64,000 nucleotides of DNA. It comes from Pelagicoccus sp. SDUM812005 (GTDB lineage: Bacteria > Verrucomicrobiota > Verrucomicrobiia > Opitutales > Opitutaceae). Positions within the stretch are counted from its first letter, which is position 1, and every line of letters starts with the position of its first letter. The DNA lies in the NCBI RefSeq assembly GCF_031127875.1, contig NZ_JARXIA010000015.1, forward strand, positions 1-64,000, in the 5' to 3' direction. Made by a program: the position numbers and the translations under genes. The notes under the pieces are model-generated. The model made no database searches and had not been told where the DNA came from. It saw nothing but the letters and a program-made list of their open reading frames with translations. This document shows positions 51,903 to 60,394 of the stretch, piece after piece.

Positions 51903-51949
51903 ACACGAAAAATTGAAAGGCTTAGCAATTCACAATCAACGACTTAAAA

Positions 51950-51967
51950 TTTAGAATAAGTTCTAAA
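51950..51967. promoter_or_regulatory. Perfect inverted repeat upstream of flgB promoter
   Basis: TTTAGAA (51950-51956), spacer TAAG, TTCTAAA (51961-51967). It lies about 48 bases upstream of the flgB -24 element. It could be a binding site for the sigma-54 activator, or, read on the minus strand where TTTT follows, a weak terminator for the sulfatase-like gene. Confidence 0.45.
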
Positions 51968-52000
51968 GCCGAAGCGAAATCAGCCGAGGGCAGAAATTGC

Positions 52001-53212
52001 CTAGGCCTCGAATTCCCAGTTTCCAGCGTGCTCGAGCGTGAAGCTTTCGCCGGACTCGGGAAACACTTCCGTACGCTCGGCGACGCGATTAGCCGACCAA
52101 ACGTAAGGGCATTGCTTGGCGAAGGGAGGCACGCTCGGCATCGAAATCTCCTGCTGGGCAGGCCCCGACTCCGCGCCTGAGAGGGCCCCGGAAAGGTCCA
52201 TACCATCCTCGCCGCAACCGCCGCCGGCTCCGGCCAACGCCAGCAAGCTCGGCCCCAAATCCACTAGGCTCATGAGCAAGCCCTCGTCCACGCCGCGCCG
52301 GCCGCAACCGGAAATCAGCAAGGGCACCCGCACCGCCTCCTCGTGGGGCCAGCCCTTGCGAAACTTGCCGTCCACCCCGTGCATATCTCCATGCACGGAA
52401 CTGAAAGCGAAGAGCCCGCCCTCCAAAGCGCCCGCTCGTTCCAAACGCCCGATAGCCCGATCGGTCGCCTCGATGTGAGCGTAGTAACCTGCCAGCTCGC
52501 GACGGGCCGTAGCCCTGTCCTCCGGGTCTTCCGTCGTGCCCGCCAGCAGGCGCAGCGCTTCCGGACTCGGGGCCGTGATTCCCGAGGCGTCCGCGGCATA
52601 GGGCGGATGGGGAGCATCCAAGCTCAAGACCGCGAAAAGCGGCCGCTGCGAATTCCGCTCCTCTCGAAACCGCAGAAAGCGCTCTACCAGCACGTCGCTT
52701 TGGTAGCCTTCGAATCGAGTCGGCTCCGGCAATTCGCTTCCATGCAAAAGAGGATCGTTCAACAAAAAGCCGGACTCGAAGCCCTCCCAATAGCCGAAAC
52801 CGCCGCGCCGTTCCTTCGGCACCACCACCCGAGCATGGGGCTCGCCCACCACCGGATCCGCCGGGTTCCGCTCGAAGAGCTGCCACTTGCCGAAAAACGC
52901 CGTATCGTAGCCCGCCTCGCCAAAGGCATGGGCCAAGGTGCGGGCATCGGCGGGCAAGGTATCGTAATAATCTCTCAAGCCGTTCGCCGGAGAGCGCGTT
53001 CCAGTCAAAAACGCGGCCCGGGCAAAAACGCCGAACGGGTGCGGCGTCACCGCCTGCTTTACCCAGAGCGAGCGGGCAGCCAATCGATCGAGGCAGGGCG
53101 TGCGAGCATTGGGGTCGCCGGCAAAGCCGAAGGCGGAAGCCCGCCATTGCGAGGTCAGGACGACCAAGACGTCGGGCCGATTCGAACGGGTTTGGGACTG
53201 CTCAAGCGGCAT
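52001..53212 (-). CDS. Sulfatase-fold protein lacking catalytic residues (probable pseudoenzyme)
   Basis: 403 residues from the ATG at 53212 (MPLEQSQTRSNRPDVLVVLT). The alkaline phosphatase/sulfatase fold is clear: ARTPCLDRLAARS, AFLTGTRSP, FGEAGYDTAFFGKWQL, LSLDAPHPPY, GYYAHIEATDRAIGRLE and WPHEEAVRVPLLI. Three active-site motifs are altered. The formylglycine motif C/S-x-P-x-R reads GVFAR (residues 61-65); the first metal site TDD/TDQ reads TSQ (20-22); the second, SDHGD, reads SVHGD. No signal peptide is visible. Frame is intact over the full length, so this looks like a kept non-enzymatic protein and not decay. It lies upstream of flgB on the same strand. Start is uncertain; the frame opens to 53344. 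Confidence 0.82.
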   Translation of the reverse strand: MPLEQSQTRSNRPDVLVVLTSQWRASAFGFAGDPNARTPCLDRLAARSLWVKQAVTPHPFGVFARAAFLTGTRSPANGLRDYYDTLPADARTLAHAFGEAGYDTAFFGKWQLFERNPADPVVGEPHARVVVPKERRGGFGYWEGFESGFLLNDPLLHGSELPEPTRFEGYQSDVLVERFLRFREERNSQRPLFAVLSLDAPHPPYAADASGITAPSPEALRLLAGTTEDPEDRATARRELAGYYAHIEATDRAIGRLERAGALEGGLFAFSSVHGDMHGVDGKFRKGWPHEEAVRVPLLISGCGRRGVDEGLLMSLVDLGPSLLALAGAGGGCGEDGMDLSGALSGAESGPAQQEISMPSVPPFAKQCPYVWSANRVAERTEVFPESGESFTLEHAGNWEFEA

Positions 53213-53334
53213 GCCTTCATTCCTGAGCAGGCGCCCACGCTTTGCCAGTCGGAAACGCGGCCCGGGCAAATTTCGACGGTTGTCCGAATCTCGCTCGCCT
53301 GCCCTGCCCAATTCCCTTTCATAGGCCGGCATCC

Positions 53335-54099
53335 ATGCTGGCACGACTCAAATGGCTCACCTTCCTTTCGCTCGACGCTCCCCTCGTCGCCGTCAGCTGG
53401 CAGGCCCTCTTCGCGAGGGAACACGGAACTCGCTTGTCCTGGCACCATTCGCTCATCGTATTCCTGTCGGTCTGGCTCGGATACGCGGCCGACCGCTGGT
53501 GCGACAACCTGAAGCGAGACCGCCCCGCGAGCGAGCAGCACCGCTTCTACGCCTTGCACAGCCGCCAGATCCTCGCGGTTTGGCTCGGCGTCCTCGTCAC
53601 GGCCGTAAGCCTCGCCTTCGCCTGCCTCACCGCGCCAGAGCTGGCCCACGGCTTCGTCCTGGTGGGACTCTCGCTCGCCTACACCCTCTTCGCCCAAAAA
53701 GGACGGAAGCTCAAACACTACCCCTTGCTCAAGGCCATCTTTACCGCGCTGCTGGTGCTCGCCAGCTCCCTGCTCTTCATCCCGATCGACTCCATCCCTT
53801 ACCTCGCGAGAGCTTGCGTTTGGCTCCTCTTCTCCAGCAACTGCCTTTACATCCGCTCCTGGACGCACGCCGGCGAAACGAACGCAGCATTCCAAGCCAC
53901 CCTCTTCGCAACCGCCGTCGCGACGCTAGCCGTATTCACGCTTTGGACACGCGACTCCTCCGTGGCTGCCGCAAGCCTCCTGGCCCAAGGCGCGATTCTG
54001 CTCCTGCATCTTTTTCGCCACCGAATCGACTCCGCGACCCTGCGCACGGCCGCCGACCTTTGCCTGCTCAGCCCCTGGCCCATCCTATTCCTTCTGTGA
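53335..54099 (+). CDS. UbiA-like polytopic membrane protein, degenerate motifs
   Basis: 254 residues, about eight membrane segments. GYAADRWCDNLKRDRP near residue 45 resembles the first Asp-rich motif of UbiA prenyltransferases, and YTLFAQKGRKLKHYPLLKAI resembles the family's YS-x-LKR-x-PLLKN block. The second Asp-rich motif is not evident. A prenyl-transfer reaction is therefore uncertain. The ATG at 53335 starts the membrane region; the frame opens earlier. Its stop overlaps the GTG of the next gene (GTGA), so the two are coupled. Divergent from the sulfatase-like gene. Confidence 0.7.
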   Translation: MLARLKWLTFLSLDAPLVAVSWQALFAREHGTRLSWHHSLIVFLSVWLGYAADRWCDNLKRDRPASEQHRFYALHSRQILAVWLGVLVTAVSLAFACLTAPELAHGFVLVGLSLAYTLFAQKGRKLKHYPLLKAIFTALLVLASSLLFIPIDSIPYLARACVWLLFSSNCLYIRSWTHAGETNAAFQATLFATAVATLAVFTLWTRDSSVAAASLLAQGAILLLHLFRHRIDSATLRTAADLCLLSPWPILFLL

Positions 54100-54704
54100 A
54101 CGGCTTCGACTCGCTCGCTAGAATTTACGAACCGCTGGAGCGGCTCAGCTTCGCGGGGCGGCTCCAGGAGATTCGCCGCTTCTGCCTGCCCTATCTCAGC
54201 AACTGCAAACGCGGCCTGCTCATCGGCGACGGCGACGGTCGTTTCTCCTCCGAACTGCTACAGCATAACACAGGAATCGAAATAGACAGCGTCGACATCA
54301 GCCCCCGCATGCTCGAAGTCGCTCGCAGGCGGGCTGGCGTACGCAGCGATCGACTGCGATCTCACGCCTGCGACGCTCTCGACCACCCGTATCCAACGAA
54401 CGCCTACGACTTTGTGGGGCTGCACTTCTGCCTCGATTGCTTTTCCCAAGATGCCATCGACAGACTGCTGCCCCAGCTCGAAGCCAGCCTCAGGCCCGGC
54501 GGACTGCTTGCCTACAGCGACTTCCAGGCAAACACCCCCTGGCAAACTCGCGTGGTCCAACTGCTCTACCTTTGCTTCCGGCTCAGCGCCGGACTGACAA
54601 CCCGCCGGCTTCCAGCAGTAAGCTGGAGCGACGACTTCGAGCCAGTCGCCCGCAAGGAATGCTTGCGCGGGCTCGTATTCAGCCAAGTCCTACGAAAAGG
54701 ATAG
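54096..54704 (+). CDS. SAM-dependent methyltransferase, GTG start
   Basis: 202 residues from a GTG at 54096 that overlaps the upstream stop by 4 bases. Motif I is unusual (RGLLIGDGDGRFSSELL, near residues 48-64, where DxGxGxG is LLIGDGDGR), with DSVDISPRMLEVARRRA at motif II and a carboxylate-like motif IV (FVGLHFCLDCFS), then SLRPGGLLAYSDFQ. Resembles the class I methyltransferases of the UbiE/biotin-synthesis type. Coupling to the UbiA-like gene suggests that both act on one lipid or quinone-like substrate (inference). Confidence 0.78.
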   Translation: MNGFDSLARIYEPLERLSFAGRLQEIRRFCLPYLSNCKRGLLIGDGDGRFSSELLQHNTGIEIDSVDISPRMLEVARRRAGVRSDRLRSHACDALDHPYPTNAYDFVGLHFCLDCFSQDAIDRLLPQLEASLRPGGLLAYSDFQANTPWQTRVVQLLYLCFRLSAGLTTRRLPAVSWSDDFEPVARKECLRGLVFSQVLRKG

Positions 54705-54729
54705 CCGCCTCTTCGAGCCGGCGACGTCG

Positions 54730-56211
54730 CTACTGCAACGGTCTCGGAAATCCGTTCAGCGTGCCGTTGAGCAGTCGGAGCGTTTTCTGGAGTTCGCCCG
54801 TATCCAGCCGCCCGCTCAAATCCAAAGTGGCTACCGGTACGAAATTATTCACCAAGGCGCAGTAGCGTCGATTCACCATCACGCCCAACAGTTCGCCTGT
54901 CTTGGACAGGACCAAATCGCCGGTCGAAGGCGAAAATTCGCCGAAGATCGAACTGAAAATTTTGGTCTGCATCTTCACGAAACCTGGCGTATCCGCATCG
55001 AGCTTAAACTCGACCTCGCCATAGTAGTCACCTTGACGATTCACCAAAACCGCTTCCGCAAATTTGAATGGCTCGATCGCAGTCAAGTACGGTTTGCCGC
55101 CGAGACGAGCCGCCTCCTCTTGGCTCAAGGGAATCACGACGATGCGGGGATCGAGGGCGAGGAACTGCATCAAATCCGAACTCACCTTTTCCCCTTGTCG
55201 GCCTAGAACCAGCTTCATTTGGCGAACCGTATCGGCCACCGTCCTCAAGCCAAAGGGAAGGCTTTCCAAGTGGGCGATGGCATAGATGTTCGTTCCGTCG
55301 CTCACCAAAACCGTGGAGGTGGACTCTTCCGTATTCACGTAACGGTTACGGAAAAGCTCGACCGCAGAAAAGTCAGCTCGAATCTGGTTGTTCTTAAAGT
55401 CACTGAATAACTGATTAGCATTGATCTCGAAACTGGACCGCAACTCCTGCCGTAGGTCCTGAGAGCTCGCAGCCAATTCGCTCACGCCTTGAGCCAGCAC
55501 GGAAGATTGCTCCTGCAGCTTCAGGCGCTCCTCGCGCTCGGCAACCACTTCGTTCTTCAAGCTGCTAACGGAGTTTTGCAAGAAGCTGTTCTCCTGCTCC
55601 TTCATGCGTACCTGCACGTCGAGCTCCTGCACCTTTTGTTGAGTCGCGGCGAGCTCGCGATTCCTCTTCTCCAAGGCCGCTTCCTTGGCGGCGATGTCTG
55701 CGAGCTTCTTTTCGAGCTCCTCCTGCAGCATGCGGGACTGGGCCTGGTTCTCCAAAGCTTCCTTCTGCGTTTCGGCGAGCTTCTGGCTCACGCTGCTAAA
55801 CTCGTTGCGCACCGAGGAAACCTGGTTCTCCAGCTCTTGGGTTTCTTGCTCCAGCTTGGCCCGAGCTGCGGCGAGCTCACGTTCGCGTCGCTCGGCTTCG
55901 GTAAGCGTTTCCTCCAAGTTTTGGATACGCTCCTGACGCTCCGCAAGCTCCTGCTCGCGCTTGGCCAGCGCCTCAGCCTTCGCTTCCAAGTCCTCCGTCA
56001 ACTCGTTGCGTTCGGCCTGCTCTTCCTCGAGCGAATACTTCAAGGTGTCGAGCAGGTCCTGCTCCATCATGGCCATGGCCGAAACGTTCACGCTTTCCGC
56101 CTCCGAGCTCGGCGCTTCGGAGGGAGGCGGCGCTTCCTCTTCCGTCTTCCACATGGAAAGGATGGTCAGCAGCAGGAAGTCGCAGAGTATGAGTAGTAAG
56201 GTCTTGTTCAT
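54730..56211 (-). CDS. ExbD/MotB-like membrane coiled-coil protein with degenerate trypsin-like domain
   Basis: 493 residues, not a recognised family. One N-terminal membrane segment (KTLLLILCDFLLLTILSMW) holds an Asp at residue 11 in a context like the D-x-x-F/L-L-L of ExbD, TolR and MotB. A Pro/Ser linker (26-45), a long coiled coil (about 50-240) and a beta-rich domain (about 280-480) follow. The last domain looks like a serine-protease fold: RIVVIPLS, then FSPSTGDLVLSKTGELLGVM, at the place of the GDSGGP block, but without a convincing catalytic Ser motif. By topology the coiled coil and domain are periplasmic. It follows, by 21 bases, a polytopic gene resembling MotA/TolQ. Confidence 0.78.
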   Translation of the reverse strand: MNKTLLLILCDFLLLTILSMWKTEEEAPPPSEAPSSEAESVNVSAMAMMEQDLLDTLKYSLEEEQAERNELTEDLEAKAEALAKREQELAERQERIQNLEETLTEAERRERELAAARAKLEQETQELENQVSSVRNEFSSVSQKLAETQKEALENQAQSRMLQEELEKKLADIAAKEAALEKRNRELAATQQKVQELDVQVRMKEQENSFLQNSVSSLKNEVVAEREERLKLQEQSSVLAQGVSELAASSQDLRQELRSSFEINANQLFSDFKNNQIRADFSAVELFRNRYVNTEESTSTVLVSDGTNIYAIAHLESLPFGLRTVADTVRQMKLVLGRQGEKVSSDLMQFLALDPRIVVIPLSQEEAARLGGKPYLTAIEPFKFAEAVLVNRQGDYYGEVEFKLDADTPGFVKMQTKIFSSIFGEFSPSTGDLVLSKTGELLGVMVNRRYCALVNNFVPVATLDLSGRLDTGELQKTLRLLNGTLNGFPRPLQ

Positions 56212-56232
56212 CGCGTTCGCGGTTGGGCGCGT

Positions 56233-57927
56233 TTACGACTTTTGCGAGAGGCTCACGATCTGCTCCTCGCTAGCCATGATGAGCTTGGTCTTGTAGGGGC
56301 GTACCAGCCGTATCTTGACGATGGCTACGCAGAGAATGCCAAACAGGTTGGAAGAATAGGCAGCCAGCAGGTTGTGGTCGACGAGGTTGATCACCTGCAT
56401 GACGAGGGCGATACAGGTGCCCGCGATGCCGACGTAGAGGCCGCTGTCGAAGAGGTTTTCCTCGTTCTCCATGAGCTTGAGCTTAACGAGCGGATCGAGT
56501 TCGCGCTTTTCGATCTCGCGCACCTTAAGCATGCAAATGAGGAAGACCAATGCCTGGAGCAGGAAGAAGAAGGCGATGGAGAGTAAGGTTGCTGGTTGCA
56601 TAGATGTGGTAGACGTAGTTTCGACTATTTGAATTTCGCCGGCGACCTGGGTCAGGACGGGCATGACAAAGCTGAAGTTATAACCTTCGAAGGAACCGGA
56701 GGCCGAGAGGTAGGGCTCGCTCAAGACGGCGAAGATCAGCACCGAAGCGGTCGCCCCGAAGAATCGCTGCGTGAAGGCGAGCGCCGGCGAAACGGTTTCC
56801 CGGTAAAAGCGGCCAAACAGGCTGACTCCCCATAGCGCCACGAAGGAGCCGATGAAAAACGAACTGTACTTGATCCCCAAGGACAGCTGCGGGTTCCGCA
56901 AGCTGAAGGGGGAAAGCGCGACTTGGATCTTGGAAACCACGGATCCCGAATCTTCGAGGGCTTCGTCTTCGATCGGCAGCTGCTCCCGCAACGCGAGCTC
57001 GTAGCCTTCCACGCCCGTCCCGAGCGCAGACTGCAGGCGCTCGAAGCCGAGATCGCCAAAGTCCTCCAAATAGGAAAAAAGGTCGCCGAGTTCCGGAGCA
57101 TTGAGGCTCATGGCAAAAACGAGAGCCTTCTGCCCGCTCTTGCGGTGGAGCAGGAATCGCAAGCGCTTGAGGGCGTCCGCTGACTCCAGCTTGGCGAAGG
57201 CTTCCTTGAGCTGCCCCCAGTCGAAGGCGCGCATCAGCGAAAGCGAATCGAGATAGAAATCCTCCAGCGAGCCGATGCTTCCCGTGGCCTTGGCGTCCAG
57301 GATTAGCCCTCGCAACTCGCTGCGCAGCGAATCGGTGAAATGGTCTCCCTGCGCCAAAAGGCCCAGTCCGAGGAGGGTCACTTCCAAGGGTCGCCCAGAG
57401 GTGCTGGAAACCGGAAACAAGCGGCGATAGGTCGTAAACTCGCCGGTCGCCAAGAGGTCTTTAACCAGCGGGTTCTTGGAATTCCCCAGCAAGTTAGCTA
57501 CCGAGGAACGGCAGGGCTTCGCCAACAAAATGCCTAGCACGCCGGGCTCGGAAGAATAGGAATCCAGCGGAATGTCCTTCAAGGCCGCCTCCAGAAACGG
57601 ATCCCACGCCCCCCAGCGAGCCAGTTGCGGATTCGCCTCCAGCTCCATGCTTACTTGGGAAAGCAGCAGCGACGCCTTGGCCTCTCCCAGCTCCTGCGAA
57701 GCCTCCGCCACGAGGCGGGCCGCCCCGAAATTGCCATCCAGCAGAAGGTCGCGTCCTCGCTCCGACAGGCTCTCCCCCGACTGGCCCGCTTCCCTCACCA
57801 CCCCGAAGGGCACCGACTTGAAGCGGGATGGGACCACCCAACCGACGCCAATAATCAACACGCCCAGCAACAGCAGCAAACTGCCGGCGAGAGCGTGCGA
57901 ACGGAAAGGTTTGGAGGGATTCGACAT
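56233..57927 (-). CDS. Polytopic membrane protein with MotA/TolQ-like C-terminal region, large periplasmic domain
   Basis: 564 residues, not a recognised family. TM1 at about 13-32; a soluble, helical-repeat-like domain at 33-350; then TM2 (354-373), TM3 (385-405), TM4 (445-467), TM5 (492-513) and TM6 (521-540). By the positive-inside rule the large domain is periplasmic and the C-terminus cytoplasmic. The last two segments (GLYVGIAGTCIALVMQV and AAYSSNLFGILCVAIVKI) have the Gly/Ala/Ser pattern of MotA TM3-TM4 and TolQ/ExbB TM2-TM3. Its partner gene encodes an Asp-bearing single-pass protein, as in all such ion-driven pairs. Similarity is by pattern only. Confidence 0.72.
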   Translation of the reverse strand: MSNPSKPFRSHALAGSLLLLLGVLIIGVGWVVPSRFKSVPFGVVREAGQSGESLSERGRDLLLDGNFGAARLVAEASQELGEAKASLLLSQVSMELEANPQLARWGAWDPFLEAALKDIPLDSYSSEPGVLGILLAKPCRSSVANLLGNSKNPLVKDLLATGEFTTYRRLFPVSSTSGRPLEVTLLGLGLLAQGDHFTDSLRSELRGLILDAKATGSIGSLEDFYLDSLSLMRAFDWGQLKEAFAKLESADALKRLRFLLHRKSGQKALVFAMSLNAPELGDLFSYLEDFGDLGFERLQSALGTGVEGYELALREQLPIEDEALEDSGSVVSKIQVALSPFSLRNPQLSLGIKYSSFFIGSFVALWGVSLFGRFYRETVSPALAFTQRFFGATASVLIFAVLSEPYLSASGSFEGYNFSFVMPVLTQVAGEIQIVETTSTTSMQPATLLSIAFFFLLQALVFLICMLKVREIEKRELDPLVKLKLMENEENLFDSGLYVGIAGTCIALVMQVINLVDHNLLAAYSSNLFGILCVAIVKIRLVRPYKTKLIMASEEQIVSLSQKS

Positions 57928-58000
57928 CAGCTAAGGGGCGCGAAGAAAGAAATTGATCTAGATTTGGCCTAAGTGTTGGTTAGGTCAAAAACGAAGACCT

Positions 58001-58576
58001 ATGCTACTACAAATAGTTCAATACGGAGATAAAGTGCTGCACCAAGCGGGCGAGCCAATTACGGAGTTCGACGAAGAGCTGCGCACCCTCTTCCAGGATA
58101 TGGTGGACACGATGTACGAAGCAGAGGGCATCGGACTCGCCGCCCAACAGGTCGGACTCGCCAAGCAATTCTGCGTGGTGGACCTCACTGGCTGCGATCC
58201 GGATTTCGAATACACGCTCGACGGAGGCAAGCCTCCCCTCGACCTCTTCATGCCCATCGGCATGTGCAATCCCAAGGTGGAGATCATCAAGTCAGAGCCG
58301 CTCGTCTACGAAGAAGGCTGCCTCTCCTTTCCCAATATCCGCGGCGACGTGGAACGCATCGAGTCGATCCGTTGCGAGTACCAGGACATCGAAGGCAACC
58401 CGCACGTGATCGAAGCCGACGGACTCCTCGGGCGCTGCATCCAACACGAAGTCGACCACCTCAACGGTATCCTCTTCACCGATCGCATGAAGAAAAAGGT
58501 CCTCAAAAAGATCCAACTCCCCGTAAACGCCCTGAAAGCGAAAACGCTCCAACGCCTGAAGCGGCGCGGAGCGTAG
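58001..58576 (+). CDS. def: Peptide deformylase
   Basis: 191 residues with the three diagnostic motifs: GIGLAAQQVG, EEGCLSFP (metal-binding Cys) and QHEVDHLNG (HExxH). Removes the formyl group from nascent protein N-termini in the cytosol. Between motif 1 and 2 it has a slightly longer loop (YTLDGGKPPLDLFMP) than E. coli Def. Single plus-strand gene; no fmt gene follows in the window. Ribosome site weak. Confidence 0.97.
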   Translation: MLLQIVQYGDKVLHQAGEPITEFDEELRTLFQDMVDTMYEAEGIGLAAQQVGLAKQFCVVDLTGCDPDFEYTLDGGKPPLDLFMPIGMCNPKVEIIKSEPLVYEEGCLSFPNIRGDVERIESIRCEYQDIEGNPHVIEADGLLGRCIQHEVDHLNGILFTDRMKKKVLKKIQLPVNALKAKTLQRLKRRGA

Positions 58577-58635
58577 AAAAAGTACAGCGAGTTCGGGAAT
58601 CGAGCGACCCGATCGCGCAGGGCCAGGCAAGATAG

Positions 58636-58677
58636 GATCCTACCGCCGCGCACGCGAGCCGAAGCTCCGCGTCACGG
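58636..58677 (-). repeat. REP-like palindromic repeat, copy 3 (inverted)
   Basis: On the minus strand GTGACGCGGAGCTTCGGCTC then GCGTGCGCGG and GGATCC. It matches copy 2 at about 22 of the first 28 bases. It lies between the convergent def and phoH-like genes. Confidence 0.45.
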
Positions 58678-58690
58678 CCTTGTTGGAAAT

Positions 58691-60178
58691 CTAGAGCAGG
58701 TCGGCAGCCAGTTCCGCCAGCAGCGAACGTTCGCCCTTGGTAAGCTGCACGTGGGCGGCGATCCCTTGATCCTTCATCCGGTTCGAACAGTAGACCAGCC
58801 CGTTGCTTCGCGAATCCACATAGGGATTGTCGATCTGGGCCGGGTCGCCGATCAGCACGATCTTCGATCCCTCCGAAATGCGAGTGATCACCGTCTTTAC
58901 CTCGTGCGGCGTGAGCTGCTGCGCTTCGTCGAGGATGAAAAAGCGATTCGAGATCGAACGGCCGCGTATGAAACAAAGAGCCTCGATTTCGACCAAGCCG
59001 CTGTCCAACAGCTTTTCGTAGGGCTTCTGCGGCCCCTTGCCCGGAACCGAGGTTTCCTTGTCCTTCATCTTGTTCCGCTGGCGCTTGTTTTCGAACTGCG
59101 GATCCTTCGGCTCGCTGCTCGGAATCAAAACTTCCAAGGCATCGTAATAAGGCTGCAACCAAGGATTCATCTTCTCCTCCAGCGTGCCCGGAAGAAACCC
59201 GATCTCCTTGCCGACGCCGATCACCGGACGCGAAATAGAAACCCCGTCGTATTTGCAATCCGAGGACGAAACGGCCTGGTGAATCGCGCAAACAGTAGAG
59301 AGCAAGGTCTTGCCCGTACCCGCCTTTCCATAACAAGTGATCAAGGAAATCGTATCGTCCAGCAAGGCATCCATAAAGAAGCGTTGCTCCAGGTTTCGCG
59401 GACGAATCGGAACGCCGCCCGGCGCTTTGACGTACTCCGGAAGAATCAGCTTTCTCAATACACCATCCCCGTAGTGCCGAGCTGGAATGGTCTTCCCTTC
59501 TTCGGAAACCAACAGCACGTACTCGTTTACGAAAAGTTTTCCTTCCTCGTAGTCGACCAACTCGAAAGCGCCTTCGGAAGCGAAGCGCTGTAGTTCATAT
59601 TTCGATACTTCAATTTTCTTGTAAGATCGAAACTCCGGCTCTTCCGGTGCCTTGTCGTTCAGGTAGTCCTCCGACTCCAAGCCAACTGCCCTCGCCTTTA
59701 ACTGCACGTTTATATCCTTGGAAACGAGGATGGTCGGAGGCGGCAGATTCTCCTGCACAAAAAGGGCTGCCGCGATGATGCGGTTATCTTTCTTCTCGAA
59801 GTCCAGCAAGGACTTGAACTGCTTGAAGCGCTCAGGCACTTGCTTGGCGGAGTCGTGTATGTATTTATTAATTACAACCGACAAGGTTCCTCCTGTATCA
59901 AGAGTGACGCCTTCAGCCATCGACCGGGAATCCGGCAGCAGCTCCCTCAGCATTCGATGGACCCGGCGAGCATTCCTGCCTCGCTCGGAGCTTTGCTCCA
60001 TCTTGATAGAATCCAATTCTTCCAATACTTCGATCGGAATAACGAGATTGTTGTCGTCGAATTTGAAGATGCAGTGCGGATCATGAATCAAAACGTTTGT
60101 ATCCAAAACATACGTCTTTACGCGATTCACGGCAGACTTGCGTGACTTCAACTTTGAAGAACCGGCAGGTGATCCCAT
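58691..60178 (-). CDS. PIN domain-PhoH family ATPase (PhoH2-type)
   Basis: 495 residues. An N-terminal PIN domain (about 20-150) starts TYVLDTNVLIHDP with conserved Asp, and later LEELDSIK. The C-terminal PhoH/NTPase domain has Walker A CYGKAGTGKTLLS near residue 283 and Walker B FFILDEAQQLTPHEVKT, then RISEGSKIVLIGDPAQID. PhoH2 proteins are RNA helicase/RNase fusions of the cytosol, and this one stands alone without an antitoxin-like partner. Strong family match. Confidence 0.95.
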   Translation of the reverse strand: MGSPAGSSKLKSRKSAVNRVKTYVLDTNVLIHDPHCIFKFDDNNLVIPIEVLEELDSIKMEQSSERGRNARRVHRMLRELLPDSRSMAEGVTLDTGGTLSVVINKYIHDSAKQVPERFKQFKSLLDFEKKDNRIIAAALFVQENLPPPTILVSKDINVQLKARAVGLESEDYLNDKAPEEPEFRSYKKIEVSKYELQRFASEGAFELVDYEEGKLFVNEYVLLVSEEGKTIPARHYGDGVLRKLILPEYVKAPGGVPIRPRNLEQRFFMDALLDDTISLITCYGKAGTGKTLLSTVCAIHQAVSSSDCKYDGVSISRPVIGVGKEIGFLPGTLEEKMNPWLQPYYDALEVLIPSSEPKDPQFENKRQRNKMKDKETSVPGKGPQKPYEKLLDSGLVEIEALCFIRGRSISNRFFILDEAQQLTPHEVKTVITRISEGSKIVLIGDPAQIDNPYVDSRSNGLVYCSNRMKDQGIAAHVQLTKGERSLLAELAADLL

Positions 60179-60276
60179 GTAACAACAAACCTAATACAAC
60201 TCGCGGAATTGTCCACTCATAAATTCGTTACGTTCGTTTTTCATTCAAAACGAAAGCGCCACACGGACACGCAAAA

Positions 60277-60306
60277 CTCCTTGCCGGAAAGGCTTCCGGC
60301 AAGGAG
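60277..60306 (-). terminator. Rho-independent terminator
   Basis: Perfect 13-bp stem CTCCTTGCCGGAA / TTCCGGCAAGGAG with a 4-base loop. On the minus strand it is followed by TTTTG. It ends the 60395-60859 gene, about 90 bases after its stop. Confidence 0.88.
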
Positions 60307-60394
60307 CGAAAAAGACAGCGTTGCCCCGAGCTAGCAGCTCCCGCGCCGCGGCCTGCGGAAAAACGGGGTCCGCTCGAAATTGACACTACCGCCC

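Noticed and set aside
53155-53895. 246-residue minus-strand frame over the UbiA-like gene
   Set aside because: Lacks any domain and runs antisense to a membrane protein with clear hydrophobic segments and a coupled downstream gene.
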